Origin: an uncultured Anaerolineae bacterium | GTDB taxonomy: Bacteria > Chloroflexota > Anaerolineae > Anaerolineales > Villigracilaceae | Direction of reading: 5' to 3' | Assembly: GCA_937120535.1 (NCBI GenBank) | Contig: CAKZJX010000011.1 | Coordinates: 24,152 to 88,151, forward strand | DNA length: 64,000 bases | In this document: positions 9,205 through 17,943 of the stretch, one piece after another | How positions within the stretch are numbered: position 1 is the stretch's first letter | Layout: each line of letters starts with the position of its first letter | Made by a program: the position numbers and the translations under genes | The notes under the pieces: model-generated | What the model was told of the DNA's origin: nothing | Database searches by the model: none | Seen by the model: only the letters and a program-made list of their open reading frames with translations

Positions 9205-11291
9205 TATTGCAAGAACTCAGGGCGTAAGGCTGGCATGGGAGCTTCGTCGAGGCGGGGGAAAAAGTCGTCGGGCAAGGAGAGAGGTGTCAGTTTGCCGCCG
9301 GTGCTCAAGGAGTCCACCGGCACGTAGTACAGTTTCATCCGAGCGGCCGCGCCCAAGCGGATGTCTTGAAAGGCAAAGATCACGTATTTGCCGTCGGGGC
9401 TAAAGGTGGCGTCGCGATAACAACAGGTGTTTTCGATCGGCGCCACGCGCTGAAACTTGCGGGTGAAGGTGTCGTACAGAACCAGATCTCCAAAGCCTTC
9501 GCGGAAGATGTCGCTGTTCAGGAAGAACAGCAGGTCGCCATCCCAGTCATAATCCACGATCAGGGGTTTGAATTCAAAGCGGCTTGGCGGGAAGGTGTCT
9601 AGCCCGCGCAAGCGGGTGGCGCCGCACTCCAGTTCGACGATGCGGATGGCGTCGGAGCGCTGCCGGCCGATGGGCACCATGATCTTGAGTGCCAGTTTTT
9701 GGCCGTCGTCAGACCAGAGGGCTTCCTTGACCGGGAATTCGGAGTAATAGAGGCAGCCGTTGAGGGCCAGCAGATCGCTCTTCTTGCGGACGTTGCGCAG
9801 GGTCTCAATGTTAAAGGGGACGATGAAGAGTTCACGCTCTACGGTAATGGCCACTTGTTTGCGATCGGGCGAGAGGTGGAAGCTTTCAAAGTATTCTGCC
9901 CAGAGGAAGCTGGCAATGTTGTCCTCACGCAGGGTTTCGATGTCCACGGTTTTTGCCGTCTTGCCGGAGATGTAGAGGATGGTTTTGCGATCCAACCACT
10001 CTAGGTTGAATTTTTTTGCTCCGTCAATGGTGAGTTGTTTCAGCCCGCTGCCATCCACGTTCATGATCCAGATGTCGTTGGCGTTCAGGAAGGCGATCTG
10101 ATCGGCTTCGCCAAGCACGGGTAGGGCCGGCGGCGGGGTTTCGGTGGGCGGTAGGGGAGGAGTGGGCGAGGGTTCTGTCGTCGGAGAGGGTGCCAGGGTG
10201 GGAGAAGGAGAGGGCAGCGGGGTATCGGTTGGGAGGAGAAGCGGCCCGGCGGGGAGGTCCTGGGGAGTGGGTGAGGCCAGGAAGGGGATGGGATTTCCTG
10301 AATCGGCCGCCAGGCGTAGCGAAGGTCCGATTAACCAGCCTGCAACACTGAGCAGGCCGATCCCTGCCGCGATCCATAGCAAACGGAGCGATGGGAATCG
10401 TACCGCCGGCTGTTTCGGCCTCGCAACAGTGGGCGGAGAGGGAGAGGCAGAAACGACGGTCGCTGCCTGGGCAGAGACCAAGTGGTCTTTCAGGGCTTGG
10501 ACCAGCTCGGTGACCGTTTGGAAGCGCTGGTCGGGGTCTTTGGCCAGGGCGCGGGCGATCACGTCTTGAATCCAGGCCGGCAGGTTGGGGTTGAATTCGA
10601 GGATGTTGGGGATCGGATCAGTGATGTGTTTCACGGCCACGCCCATCGGCGTGTCGGCTTGGTAGGGCTGGCAGCCGGTGAGCATTTCAAACAGGATGAT
10701 GCCTAAAGCGTAGATGTCAGTGCGGTGATCGATCGGTTTGCCGGCAGCTTGTTCGGGGGACATGTAGGCCGGTGTTCCGATGATCATGCTGTCGCTGGTC
10801 AGGGTGGTTCCCTCTTTTTGGAGCACCTTGGCAATCCCGAAATCGGAGATGCAAGGGAACTCGTTGGCGGTGAACAGGATGTTGCTGGGTTTTAGGTCGC
10901 GATGCACGATGCCCTTCGCATGGGCTTCTTCGAGAGCTGGGGCGATGATCTCGAGGATGCGCGTCGCTTCTTTCACCGAGAAGCGCTGTTGCTGGAGGCG
11001 ATCGGCCAGCGATCCGCCGTTCATATAGCGCATTACGAAATAGGGGCGACCGTCTTCTTCCCCCACGTCATATACCGGTACGATGGCCGGGTGTTCCAAT
11101 TGGGCGATGATCTTGGCCTCGCGCTCAAAGCGCAAGCGGAATTGGGGATCGCCATGCAATAGTTCGGACGGCAAAACTTTGATGGCGACTTGACGATTGA
11201 AACGCAGGTCGTGAGCGAGATAGACAATCGCCATGCCGCCTTGTCCGAGTTCGGCCTGGATCACATAATGACTGATGCGCTCGGGCAGCAT
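9204..11291 (-). CDS. Ser/Thr protein kinase with extracytoplasmic beta-propeller-like sensor
   Basis: The 695-residue protein starts with a complete Hanks kinase domain: Gly loop ELGQGGMAIVY, Lys38 in VAIKVL, HRDLKPSN (Asp about 132), SDFGIAK, and GTPAYMSPEQAAG. A membrane span lies near residues 310-330, then a long Ser/Thr/Pro linker, then an outer domain with PD40/TolB-like blades (DQIAFLNANDIWIMNVDGS, FSPDGKYVIFAF). It probably transmits an envelope signal to cytoplasmic targets. It heads the kinase-PLD-ATPase-ICMT run. The ATG sits about 7 nt from a -10 box, suggesting a leaderless message. Confidence 0.92.
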   Translation of the reverse strand: MLPERISHYVIQAELGQGGMAIVYLAHDLRFNRQVAIKVLPSELLHGDPQFRLRFEREAKIIAQLEHPAIVPVYDVGEEDGRPYFVMRYMNGGSLADRLQQQRFSVKEATRILEIIAPALEEAHAKGIVHRDLKPSNILFTANEFPCISDFGIAKVLQKEGTTLTSDSMIIGTPAYMSPEQAAGKPIDHRTDIYALGIILFEMLTGCQPYQADTPMGVAVKHITDPIPNILEFNPNLPAWIQDVIARALAKDPDQRFQTVTELVQALKDHLVSAQAATVVSASPSPPTVARPKQPAVRFPSLRLLWIAAGIGLLSVAGWLIGPSLRLAADSGNPIPFLASPTPQDLPAGPLLLPTDTPLPSPSPTLAPSPTTEPSPTPPLPPTETPPPALPVLGEADQIAFLNANDIWIMNVDGSGLKQLTIDGAKKFNLEWLDRKTILYISGKTAKTVDIETLREDNIASFLWAEYFESFHLSPDRKQVAITVERELFIVPFNIETLRNVRKKSDLLALNGCLYYSEFPVKEALWSDDGQKLALKIMVPIGRQRSDAIRIVELECGATRLRGLDTFPPSRFEFKPLIVDYDWDGDLLFFLNSDIFREGFGDLVLYDTFTRKFQRVAPIENTCCYRDATFSPDGKYVIFAFQDIRLGAAARMKLYYVPVDSLSTGGKLTPLSLPDDFFPRLDEAPMPALRPEFLQ

Positions 11292-11297
11292 GGGAAA

Positions 11298-11325
11298 AGT
11301 ATACTATGGAATAGGAGAACGACAA
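11298..11325 (-). promoter_or_regulatory. Promoter of the kinase operon, probably leaderless
   Basis: On the minus strand TTGTCG (11320-11325) and TATACT (11298-11303) are 16 bp apart. The kinase ATG at 11291 falls where transcription would be expected to begin, and there is no ribosome site between them. Confidence 0.5.
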
Positions 11326-11362
11326 GGTTTTGGAGTAAAATGCCCTGGCAAAGGAGCTGCCC

Positions 11363-12295
11363 ATGCCGGAAGATACTGATCTCGCTCAGTTAAGACAGAC
11401 GAATCGCCGCCTAAGGATTGGCATCGTGGGGTTGAGCGCGATCATCTTGATGATGATGTTTTATCTGGTGGGAACGCCGCTGTTGGCGGCGTTTCTCGAG
11501 TCGCTTCGTGCTGATCCACCCCGTTCGTATAAGCTGAATGGGAGCGTTGACCCAATTGACGCAGGGCCATTGGCGGCTACCGGAACAGCCGTGGCTCGCA
11601 GCGGCAACCTATCGCTGGCGGTTCACGACCCGATCGTCGTTCATGAGCAGATCGAAGCCCTGGCGGCTGAGCTGGCTTCAGAAGGGGCACAGGTGCTCTC
11701 TGGGGAGATGCGGCAAGAGGAGGACGGCGCTGCTCCGGGCGTGGTGATGACCGTCCAGGTGCCGGCCGATCGCTTTGACGAGGTGGTGGATCGAATGGCC
11801 GGCATGGGGCTGCACGTTTTGGGCTGGGAAGAGATGATCGAGGGGCTCGACGAGGAGTATCTGGCGGTTCGGTTACGCTTGGAGTCGCTGCGAGCCGTCC
11901 GGCAACGTTTGTTGGAAATGATCCGCCAGGCCGAGACAGTAGAGGAGTTGCTGGCGGTGGAGGAACAATTGGCGCGTTGCGACCGCGAAATCCAAACCCT
12001 GCAAGGACGTTTGAATGCCTTGGATCGATCGTCCCGCTTCTCGGTCATCACCGTTTGGCTGCTCCCTCCTTCTCCTAGTCCGTCGTCGAATCACATGTCG
12101 GTTTCCCAGGCAGGGGAAATGTTGGGAGATGGCTTGCGCACGGTGGTCGATCTTGTGTTCCTGTTTGTTGTTGTCGTTTTGCCGTGGGGGCTCGTGACCG
12201 GTTTGGCGGCCTGGGGAGGATGGCGCCTGATCCACCGGCGAGAGAAGAAAAAAGGGGTGGAACCCCAGACCGATTCCACTCATCCGTCACGGTAG
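11363..12295 (+). CDS. DUF4349 membrane protein
   Basis: The 310-residue protein has an N-terminal span (about residues 20-40), a periplasm-like domain with the DUF4349 features (ARSGNLSLAVHD, VPADRFDEVVDRM, a long amphipathic coiled coil ERLxL...ETVEELLAVEEQL), and a C-terminal span ending in a basic tail. It is related in layout to anti-sigma-like sensor lipoproteins, but the function is unknown. It is divergent from the kinase operon and 10 bp ahead of murJ, so probably co-transcribed with it. AAAGGAG lies before the ATG. Confidence 0.85.
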   Translation: MPEDTDLAQLRQTNRRLRIGIVGLSAIILMMMFYLVGTPLLAAFLESLRADPPRSYKLNGSVDPIDAGPLAATGTAVARSGNLSLAVHDPIVVHEQIEALAAELASEGAQVLSGEMRQEEDGAAPGVVMTVQVPADRFDEVVDRMAGMGLHVLGWEEMIEGLDEEYLAVRLRLESLRAVRQRLLEMIRQAETVEELLAVEEQLARCDREIQTLQGRLNALDRSSRFSVITVWLLPPSPSPSSNHMSVSQAGEMLGDGLRTVVDLVFLFVVVVLPWGLVTGLAAWGGWRLIHRREKKKGVEPQTDSTHPSR

Positions 12296-12304
12296 CTTCA
12301 TCTT

Positions 12305-13891
12305 ATGTTTTCGTCGAATCGTCAGATTGCCCGCGCGGCCGGCGTGGTGATGATGGCCCTGATCGTAGGCCAGATTGCTGGCCTGCTACGTTCGATCCTT
12401 GTTGCACACCTGTTCGGTGCTTCGGCCGAGCTGAGCGCCTTTTACTACGGCAACCGGGTGAGCGAGACGCTCTTCTTGCTGGTGGCCGGCGGCGCACTAG
12501 GATCGGCCTTTATTCCCACCTTCACCGGCCTGCTGGCGAAAGGCGAACACACCGCTGCCTGGCGATTGGCGATCTCCTTGGCCCGCTTCGTCACCTTGAC
12601 CCTCGGCCTGCTAGCCGGCCTCGCGGCGTTGTTCGCCCCTCAGATCGTCCGTCACGTGCTGGCCCCGGGCTTTTCGACCGATCCCGGCCTGTTTTCGCTG
12701 ACCGTTGATCTGTTGCGGATTCAACTGATCTCCGCAGTGCTGTTTGGGCTGGGGGGGCTGATGGTCGGGGTGCTCAATGCCCATCAAGTGTTCCTGGTGC
12801 CGGCGCTCACGCCGGCCATGTACCAGCTAGGCATCCTCTTCGGTGCGCTGGCACTTGCGCCCCGCTGGGGGGTGTATGGGCTGGCGTGGGGGGTGGTGAT
12901 CGGCGCTGCGCTGTATGTGGCCCTGCAGGTGCCAGCCGTGTGGCGGTTGCGCCCCGATCTAGCTGTGCGGACAGCCTGGTGCAAGATGCTCGACACCGAT
13001 GTGCGGCATGTCTTGGCGCTGATGGGACCGCGGGTGATTGGGGTGGCGGTAGTGCAGATCAACTTCTGGGTCAATGGCTATCTGGCCTCATTCATGGGCC
13101 AGGCCAGCATGGCCGGCTTGTCGTATGGCTTCTCGCTGATGTTGATGGCTCAGGCGGCCATCGCTCAATCGGTGGCGATTGCCGCCATGCCGACCTTCTC
13201 GGCGCAGCATGCGCTGGGGCAGCAAGAGGCACTGCGCTCCTCGCTGGCGGCTTCGTTGCGCGGGGTGATCCTGTTGGCCGTGCCGGCCTCGTTGGGGCTG
13301 ATCGTGTTGCGCCAACCGCTGGTGGCGATGCTCTTTCAGCGCGGCGCCTTTGACATGTCGTCTACTGAGTTGGTGGCCTGGGCCCTGCTGTGGTATGCGG
13401 CCGGCCTGGTGGGGCATTCTGTCTTAGAAGTGTTGACCCGTGTCTTCTATGCCCAACACGACACCCGCACCCCGGTCCAGATCGGCGGGATGGCCATGCT
13501 GCTCAACATCGGGTTGAGCATCGCTCTCTCGCAGCTCTTTGTTCGGGTCGGATGGATGCCGCACGGCGGCTTGGCGCTGGCCAACTCGCTGGCTACAGCG
13601 CTGGAGGCAACGGCTTTGTTTGCCCTCCTGCGCCGGCGACTAGGCGGGCTGGAGGACGGGTGGATCGCTCGTGGTGCACTCCAAGCGACGTTGGCCGCGC
13701 TGGGGATGAGCCTAGCACTCGGGGCGTGGAGCCGCGCTGCGGCGGAGCTGAACCGCTGGTTGGTCGGGTTGGGAGGCGTCGCCTTGGGCGGGGTGCTCTA
13801 TGGGGCGATCCTCTTCCTGTGGCGGGTCCCCGAAGTGTGGCAGGCCTGGGACTGGATGGTACGGCAAATCAGGCGCTTGGCCGGCGGCTAG
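12305..13891 (+). CDS. murJ: MurJ/MviN lipid II flippase, copy 1
   Basis: The 528-residue polytopic protein has about 14 spans and the MOP-superfamily MurJ pattern: GLLRSILVAHLFGAS, GGALGSAFIPTF near residue 60, ...NAHQVFLVPALTPAMYQ, and FYAQHDTRTPVQIG in the second half. MurJ moves lipid-linked peptidoglycan precursor across the membrane. A second copy lies at 22150-23655. The gene ends 3 bp from the convergent adenosine-kinase stop, leaving no room for a separate terminator. Confidence 0.9.
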   Translation: MFSSNRQIARAAGVVMMALIVGQIAGLLRSILVAHLFGASAELSAFYYGNRVSETLFLLVAGGALGSAFIPTFTGLLAKGEHTAAWRLAISLARFVTLTLGLLAGLAALFAPQIVRHVLAPGFSTDPGLFSLTVDLLRIQLISAVLFGLGGLMVGVLNAHQVFLVPALTPAMYQLGILFGALALAPRWGVYGLAWGVVIGAALYVALQVPAVWRLRPDLAVRTAWCKMLDTDVRHVLALMGPRVIGVAVVQINFWVNGYLASFMGQASMAGLSYGFSLMLMAQAAIAQSVAIAAMPTFSAQHALGQQEALRSSLAASLRGVILLAVPASLGLIVLRQPLVAMLFQRGAFDMSSTELVAWALLWYAAGLVGHSVLEVLTRVFYAQHDTRTPVQIGGMAMLLNIGLSIALSQLFVRVGWMPHGGLALANSLATALEATALFALLRRRLGGLEDGWIARGALQATLAALGMSLALGAWSRAAAELNRWLVGLGGVALGGVLYGAILFLWRVPEVWQAWDWMVRQIRRLAGG

Positions 13892-13894
13892 ACG

Positions 13895-14383
13895 TCAGCC
13901 GATCTTGTAGCCGATCTTGCGTAGGAAGTCTTTGCGCCAGGCGATGTCTTCAGGGCCTTCGATCCCTTTGGGCGAGGAGCCATCCACCACACCCAGGATG
14001 GCCCGCCCCTGCTCGGTTTGGGCGACGATCACCTGGGTAGGATTGGCCGTGGCGCAGAAGATGCGAGCAACCTCAGGCACGGCCTTAATAGCGTTGAGCA
14101 CGTTGATCGGGTAGAATCCCTCAGCCAGGAAGACCAGGAAGGAATGGCCAGCGCCGATGGCCAGGGCGTTCTTTTGAGCCAGCTCGATCATCGCCGGATC
14201 GGTGCCGCTCCAGCGTACCAGACACTTGCCTGAGGCTTCACAGAACGCAAGCCCAAACTTGATGCCAGGCACGGCAGCGACCAGCGCCTCGTGGAGGTCC
14301 TCCACGGTCTTGATAAAATGGGACTGGCCGAGGATGAAGTTGATCGGGTCGGGTTTTTCGACGCGGACGGTCAGGAGTTCCAT
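13895..14383 (-). CDS. Adenosine-specific kinase
   Basis: The 162-residue protein matches the compact adenosine-specific kinase family (PAE0817/TM type) throughout: NFILGQSHFIKTVEDLHEAL, KFGLAFCEASGKCLVRWSG, GHSFLVFLAEGFYPINVLNAIK, IFCATANPTQVIVAQTEQGRAILGVVDG. The family phosphorylates adenosine and is commonest in thermophiles. The length is typical. AAGGAGG lies 7 nt upstream of the ATG. It is a single-gene unit convergent with murJ. Confidence 0.9.
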   Translation of the reverse strand: MELLTVRVEKPDPINFILGQSHFIKTVEDLHEALVAAVPGIKFGLAFCEASGKCLVRWSGTDPAMIELAQKNALAIGAGHSFLVFLAEGFYPINVLNAIKAVPEVARIFCATANPTQVIVAQTEQGRAILGVVDGSSPKGIEGPEDIAWRKDFLRKIGYKIG

Positions 14384-14475
14384 GGGGCAATCCTCCTTGA
14401 GTGTTGCCGATGATTATATACGCAGGTTGGAAGAAAAGGGAAGCCGATTCTCGCCCGGCAGCCACGATTGGCAGA

Positions 14476-15109
14476 TGATTGTTCCAAAATTGGCAAAAGA
14501 CGGGTGAACTAACAGGGAGGGCGGCAACTCCGCGGGCAATTTCCTTAAGTTACGCCATCAAATTAGCCAAACGCAAGCCATGCGACAGATGATTTGCGGC
14601 CAAAGCGATCAGGCGGCTGATGGCAAGAGCGGAGCGGCTCACGCTTTAGCCTCGGCGCTCGTTCTGCTATCGCCTGAACGGCCCGATACACACTCGTTTT
14701 TCCAATCCCTATGCCAAGGCGATTCAACACAATCTCGACCGCTCCGTAGCTCAATCCCAGCAGGTACAGCATCACCGCCATCCCATTCACCCGTTTCGAG
14801 ATCCGCTTCCGACTGACACCTTTGGGATAGACCCGAAAGACATGCCCACAGGTTGTGCACTCCCATCTCCAGGCCCTGACCTCAGAATACTGCGTATCCA
14901 CGATCTTTTTGCTCACTTCCTGCCGGGGGATAAACTGCCTTCCCTGACATCCTTTTTGAGGGCATTGGGTTGGGGATTCATGCTGGGTTGGCTCAACTTT
15001 TGGTAAAATCAGGCTCAGGCGCATCTCGGTATGTCCCTTTCTTCATGGGTTGTGAGGGGGTATGCCTCACAACCACTTAACTACACTTTTGCCAACTTTG
15101 GAACAATCA
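14476..15109 (-). mobile_element. Internally deleted insertion sequence with intact ends
   Basis: The ends are 24-bp inverted repeats (14476-14499 and 15086-15109) reading TGATTGTTCCAAA then TTGGCAAAAG with one mismatch between them. They are flanked by CAGA on both sides (14472-14475 and 15110-15113), a likely 4-bp target duplication. Only 634 bp remain. Inside are the start and the last ~25 codons of the transposase, out of frame, so it cannot move on its own but could be moved by a full-length relative. A GGTTGTGAG/CTCACAACC hairpin (15048-15056, 15066-15074) sits next to the right repeat. Confidence 0.8.
14550..15024 (-). pseudogene. Transposase with central deletion
   Basis: The frame from ATG 15024 encodes a zinc-binding N-terminus (CPQKGCQGRQF, CTTCGHVFRVYPKGVSR) and a helix-turn-helix-like part (YLLGLSYGAVEIVLNRLGIGI) typical of IS transposases. 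About residue 140 it runs into unrelated sequence and stops at 14563. In another frame the same DNA encodes a tail ending LSHGLRLANLMA with a TAA at 14550-14552, which looks like the true C-terminus. The DDE catalytic middle is missing. Confidence 0.75.
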
Positions 15110-15219
15110 CAGAACAATCACGTTGGCAGGGGAGCTATGCCTGCGTGGGTATGATTTTCTACCCTTGCGGCGTCTACTCTCCTGGAATCGTCCCTACTCC
15201 ATTATTTCAAGGAGCAAGC

Positions 15220-15888
15220 ATGTCTCTTCTCAACGAGGAAATTCAAGAGCAAGTGCGACAAGCGTTTAGCGCCATGACGAAACCGGTCAAGGTGCTCTTC
15301 TTTAGCCAAGGACAAGGCGGCGCTTTAGAATGTGATTACTGCGCTGAAACCCACCAATTGCTGGAAGAGCTGGCCGCTCTTTCGGACAAGATCGAGCTGG
15401 AAGTGTACGATTTTCTCGCCGACGAGGCAGTTGCCCAACAATACGGTGTGGACAAGATCCCGGCCATCGTCTTATTGGGCGGTGAACCGCTCAAGGATTA
15501 TGGCATTCGATTCTACGGCATTCCTTCCGGTTATGAGTTTGGTACGTTGATCGAAGATCTGCTGATGCTCAGCCAAGGCGAGCATAACCTGCTCCCTAAG
15601 ACGCTAGAGGCCCTGCAGCAGATCGATCAACCGGTGCACATCCAGGTCTTCGTTACGCCTACTTGTCCCTATTGTCCGCGAGCCGTGTTGTTGGCCCATA
15701 AGTTGGCCATGGCGAGCGATCACATCAGGTCCGATATGGTGGAGGCGATTGAGTTCCCTCACCTGGCCAACAAATATCAAGTCTACGGCGTGCCACGCAC
15801 GGTGATCAATGAGGTCATCCACATCGAAGGCGCGGTGCCTGAATCGGCGCTCATCCAGCGAATGATGGCCGGCCTCAAGAAGGCATGA
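15220..15888 (+). CDS. Protein disulfide oxidoreductase (two-thioredoxin-fold, PDO/glutaredoxin-like)
   Basis: The 222-residue protein consists of two thioredoxin-fold units. The first has CDYC (Cys38, Cys41) and the second [11 protein letters not shown], the active-site type. Each unit has a cis-Pro position ([10 protein letters not shown] and YGVPRTVIN). PDOs catalyse disulfide exchange in the cytosol of thermophiles. The start at 15220 is set by AAGGAG 6 nt upstream. The longer frame from 15031 would run into the insertion sequence and is rejected. Confidence 0.9.
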   Translation: MSLLNEEIQEQVRQAFSAMTKPVKVLFFSQGQGGALECDYCAETHQLLEELAALSDKIELEVYDFLADEAVAQQYGVDKIPAIVLLGGEPLKDYGIRFYGIPSGYEFGTLIEDLLMLSQGEHNLLPKTLEALQQIDQPVHIQVFVTPTCPYCPRAVLLAHKLAMASDHIRSDMVEAIEFPHLANKYQVYGVPRTVINEVIHIEGAVPESALIQRMMAGLKKA

Positions 15889-16121
15889 CTGCGTCTGGCG
15901 TCATTTCCTCGCGCAAAAAGAAGAAACCCGCCTCTTCCACAAGCCAGCGAAGAGATGGGAAAAAGAACCTCAATCTTTCCATAGCCGGGCACTCGTGTGG
16001 CGGCGCACCGCACCGCGGCCAGCTCTGCCCGCAGTGCGGCCAAGGGCGCTTGGACTACGACGGGCTGCTCAACCTGGTCTGTCCGGCATGTGGGTATACC
16101 TCGGGCGGCGGGTTTACCTGA
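15885..16121 (+). CDS. Small zinc-ribbon protein
   Basis: The 78-residue frame starts in an ATGA overlap with the PDO stop, so it is probably co-translated. The N-terminal half is basic and low in complexity. The C-terminal half has CPQC and CPAC knuckles about 16 residues apart around a GLLNLV strand, forming a zinc ribbon. No named family is recognised. The overlap and the paired cysteines are the evidence that it is a gene. Confidence 0.6.
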   Translation: MTASGVISSRKKKKPASSTSQRRDGKKNLNLSIAGHSCGGAPHRGQLCPQCGQGRLDYDGLLNLVCPACGYTSGGGFT

Positions 16122-16145
16122 TAATCTCCCTCCCCTGGGCGTGTC

Positions 16146-16532
16146 CTAGGGTCGTTCTCCGAAGAACAAATCCCACCACACTTGCCAATTGGGCAGCAGG
16201 GTCGGGGCCGGCGTGGGCGTTGGAGTAGCTGGAAGGATGGCTTCGCCTTCGATTCCCACCGGCACAACCGCTATCTCCCCTTCTCGGGCCATGCGGTTGT
16301 GGACTCGTGCAAATCCCTCAACAGCCGCTTCAGAGGTGGCATAAGCGACGGCGGTTTGTAGGGCGATCTGGGTGTGCATCAGGTGGGTGGCCGTAGCGCG
16401 ATGGGCTTGGGCTTCTTTCGACAAGCGTTCGAGTTCTTCCAGACGGGCGTTGAATTCGATCACCAGCAAAAACAACGTTCCAATTCCGACGGCCCAGGCA
16501 AGTCGGCGCCAGGGAAGGGCGAAACGGTTCAT
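16146..16532 (-). CDS. Small bitopic coiled-coil membrane protein (FtsB/DivIC-like layout)
   Basis: The 128-residue protein has a short basic N-terminus, one membrane span (about residues 12-26), a charged coiled coil (ARLEELERLSKEAQAHRA), and a Thr/Pro tail ending in Trp-rich sequence. The layout resembles DivIC/FtsB septum proteins, but the sequence evidence for that family is weak and it is left unnamed. It is divergent from rplI and convergent with the zinc-ribbon gene. Confidence 0.65.
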   Translation of the reverse strand: MNRFALPWRRLAWAVGIGTLFLLVIEFNARLEELERLSKEAQAHRATATHLMHTQIALQTAVAYATSEAAVEGFARVHNRMAREGEIAVVPVGIEGEAILPATPTPTPAPTLLPNWQVWWDLFFGERP

Positions 16533-16560
16533 GACCTTATCTTACTCTCGCTTCTCACAG

Positions 16561-16589
16561 TTGGCAAGGCGCGCATCCTCTGGTACAAT
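16561..16589 (+). promoter_or_regulatory. Promoter of rplI
   Basis: TTGGCA (16561-16566) and TACAAT (16584-16589) are separated by 17 bp, about 65 bp upstream of the L9 start. This is a good match to a housekeeping promoter. Confidence 0.65.
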
Positions 16590-16654
16590 CCAGCCCTGCG
16601 AGGCGTTGTACCCTTCGCCCGCAGATCTCTCTATCCAACGAAAGGGCTTGACAG

Positions 16655-17197
16655 ATGAAAGTGTTGTTGTTGAAAGATGTGTATAAGCTGGGTCGTGCCG
16701 GCGAGGTGAAAAAAGTCGCCGACGGCTACGGCCGTAATTTTCTGATCCCTCAAGGGTTGGCCGTCTTGGCGACCCCCGACGCTCTAAAGCAGGCTGAGCG
16801 CATTCGCCAGCAGGCCGAGATCCGCCGCACTGCTTTGAACCAAGAGCTGCAAGGGTTGGCGGAGCAGATCAACGGCATGGAGTTGACCTTTATGGTCAAG
16901 GCCGGCGAGACCGGCAAGCTATATGGCTCGGTTTCGGCTCATGACGTAGCCGAAGCCATTACCCAGAAGGTGCGCTTCGAGATCAAGCGCCAGCAGGTGG
17001 ATATGCAACCTATTCGCGAGCTTGGCCAATACACTGTTCCGGTGCGGCTAACGATGGACCTGGTGCCCGAGGTCAAAGTGATTGTGCGCCGCGAGGGCGA
17101 GGAAGAAGAGAGAGCACGCCAAGAGAAAGGCAAACCGACAGCTAGGAAAGCCCGCCCTAAGGCGGCTGCCGAAGCTGCTCCGGCCACTTCCGAATGA
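16655..17197 (+). CDS. rplI: 50S ribosomal protein L9
   Basis: The 180-residue protein begins with the invariant bL9 N-terminal domain: [21 protein letters not shown] then [19 protein letters not shown] connecting helix and the C-terminal rRNA-binding domain follow ([15 protein letters not shown]). L9 binds domain V of 23S rRNA and helps frame fidelity. Compared with the usual ~150 residues, it has about 30 extra Lys/Arg/Ala-rich residues at the C-terminus. Confidence 0.95.
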   Translation: MKVLLLKDVYKLGRAGEVKKVADGYGRNFLIPQGLAVLATPDALKQAERIRQQAEIRRTALNQELQGLAEQINGMELTFMVKAGETGKLYGSVSAHDVAEAITQKVRFEIKRQQVDMQPIRELGQYTVPVRLTMDLVPEVKVIVRREGEEEERARQEKGKPTARKARPKAAAEAAPATSE

Positions 17198-17271
17198 AGT
17201 TTTTGCCGCCTGCTGCGTTGTGGGATCCTGTCTAGGGGGTGGATTCCGAAGCGGCAGGTGGCAGGATTTGA

Positions 17272-17304
17272 TTTGACCTGTGACTGTTCCTTCTGCAGGT
17301 CAAA
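17272..17304. promoter_or_regulatory. 9-bp inverted repeat upstream of the two-HTH gene
   Basis: TTTGACCTG (17272-17280) and CAGGTCAAA (17296-17304) form a perfect inverted repeat just upstream of a TACACT -10-like box (17310-17315) and the ATG at 17323. It could be an operator or a weak terminator for rplI. The sequence alone does not decide. Confidence 0.4.
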
Positions 17305-17322
17305 CGTGGTACACTTTTTCGC

Positions 17323-17943
17323 ATGCAATCTCCTCCTGAAACCATTGGTCAGCGGCTCAAGCGCCTGCGCCTGGAGCGGAAGCTGACCCTCGAGCAAGTC
17401 TTCGAGGCGACCCGCATTCGCCCGCACTACCTGGAAGCGCTTGAGAACGATGACTTTTCGGTGATGTCGTCTGCTGCTCAGGGGCGCGGTTTCCTCCGTC
17501 TGTACGCCGAATTCCTGGGTTTGGATCTGGAAGCGGCGCGACGGGAACTTGAGCAGGCCGCGACGGCTTCCTCGCCCCTTTCGGAAACTCCGCCTGAGGC
17601 TGGTCCGACCTCTCCAGCCCTCCCCGCTTCGGCACCTGAACCTGAAGCCGGCTTGCCCGAACCCCAGGCCGAACGCCGTCCCTTCTGGACTCGCCCCTTC
17701 CGTCGCACGGCGGCCACCTCGGCCCGAGAGACGCCGGCCGCCCCGCCGCAGGAGCAGACGCCAACAGCCCCTCAGGCGCTAGAAGACCTGACTGGAGAAG
17801 CCCTGCCGGCCGAAGACCGGCGGCCTGCTGCAGACACGCCGGCCCAGGAGCGGCTTGAGACTTTGCCCGGGGCCGACGAGCAAACATCGTTGCGCCAGGG
17901 CAAACCGGCGGCTGTGCCAAGCGGTAAAAAAAAAGCTCCCTAG
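17323..17943 (+). CDS. RodZ-like protein, first half (HTH domain and linker), ends at an A9 run
   Basis: The 206-residue product starts with a RodZ-type helix-turn-helix (IGQRLKRLRLERKLTLEQV, then IRPHYLEALENDDF and GRGFLRLYAEFLGLD), followed by a Pro/Ala/Glu-rich linker. The frame stops 10 nt after a run of nine A (17926-17934). A -1 shift at that run continues without interruption into the next gene (second HTH, membrane span, C-terminal domain), giving a 602-residue protein. It may therefore be half of one gene read through slippage, a true short product, or a sequence error. Confidence 0.8.
   Translation: MQSPPETIGQRLKRLRLERKLTLEQVFEATRIRPHYLEALENDDFSVMSSAAQGRGFLRLYAEFLGLDLEAARRELEQAATASSPLSETPPEAGPTSPALPASAPEPEAGLPEPQAERRPFWTRPFRRTAATSARETPAAPPQEQTPTAPQALEDLTGEALPAEDRRPAADTPAQERLETLPGADEQTSLRQGKPAAVPSGKKKAP

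Noticed and set aside
15031..15219. N-terminal extension of the PDO gene
   Set aside because: It reads through the IS right end and lacks homology; AAGGAG places the start at 15220.
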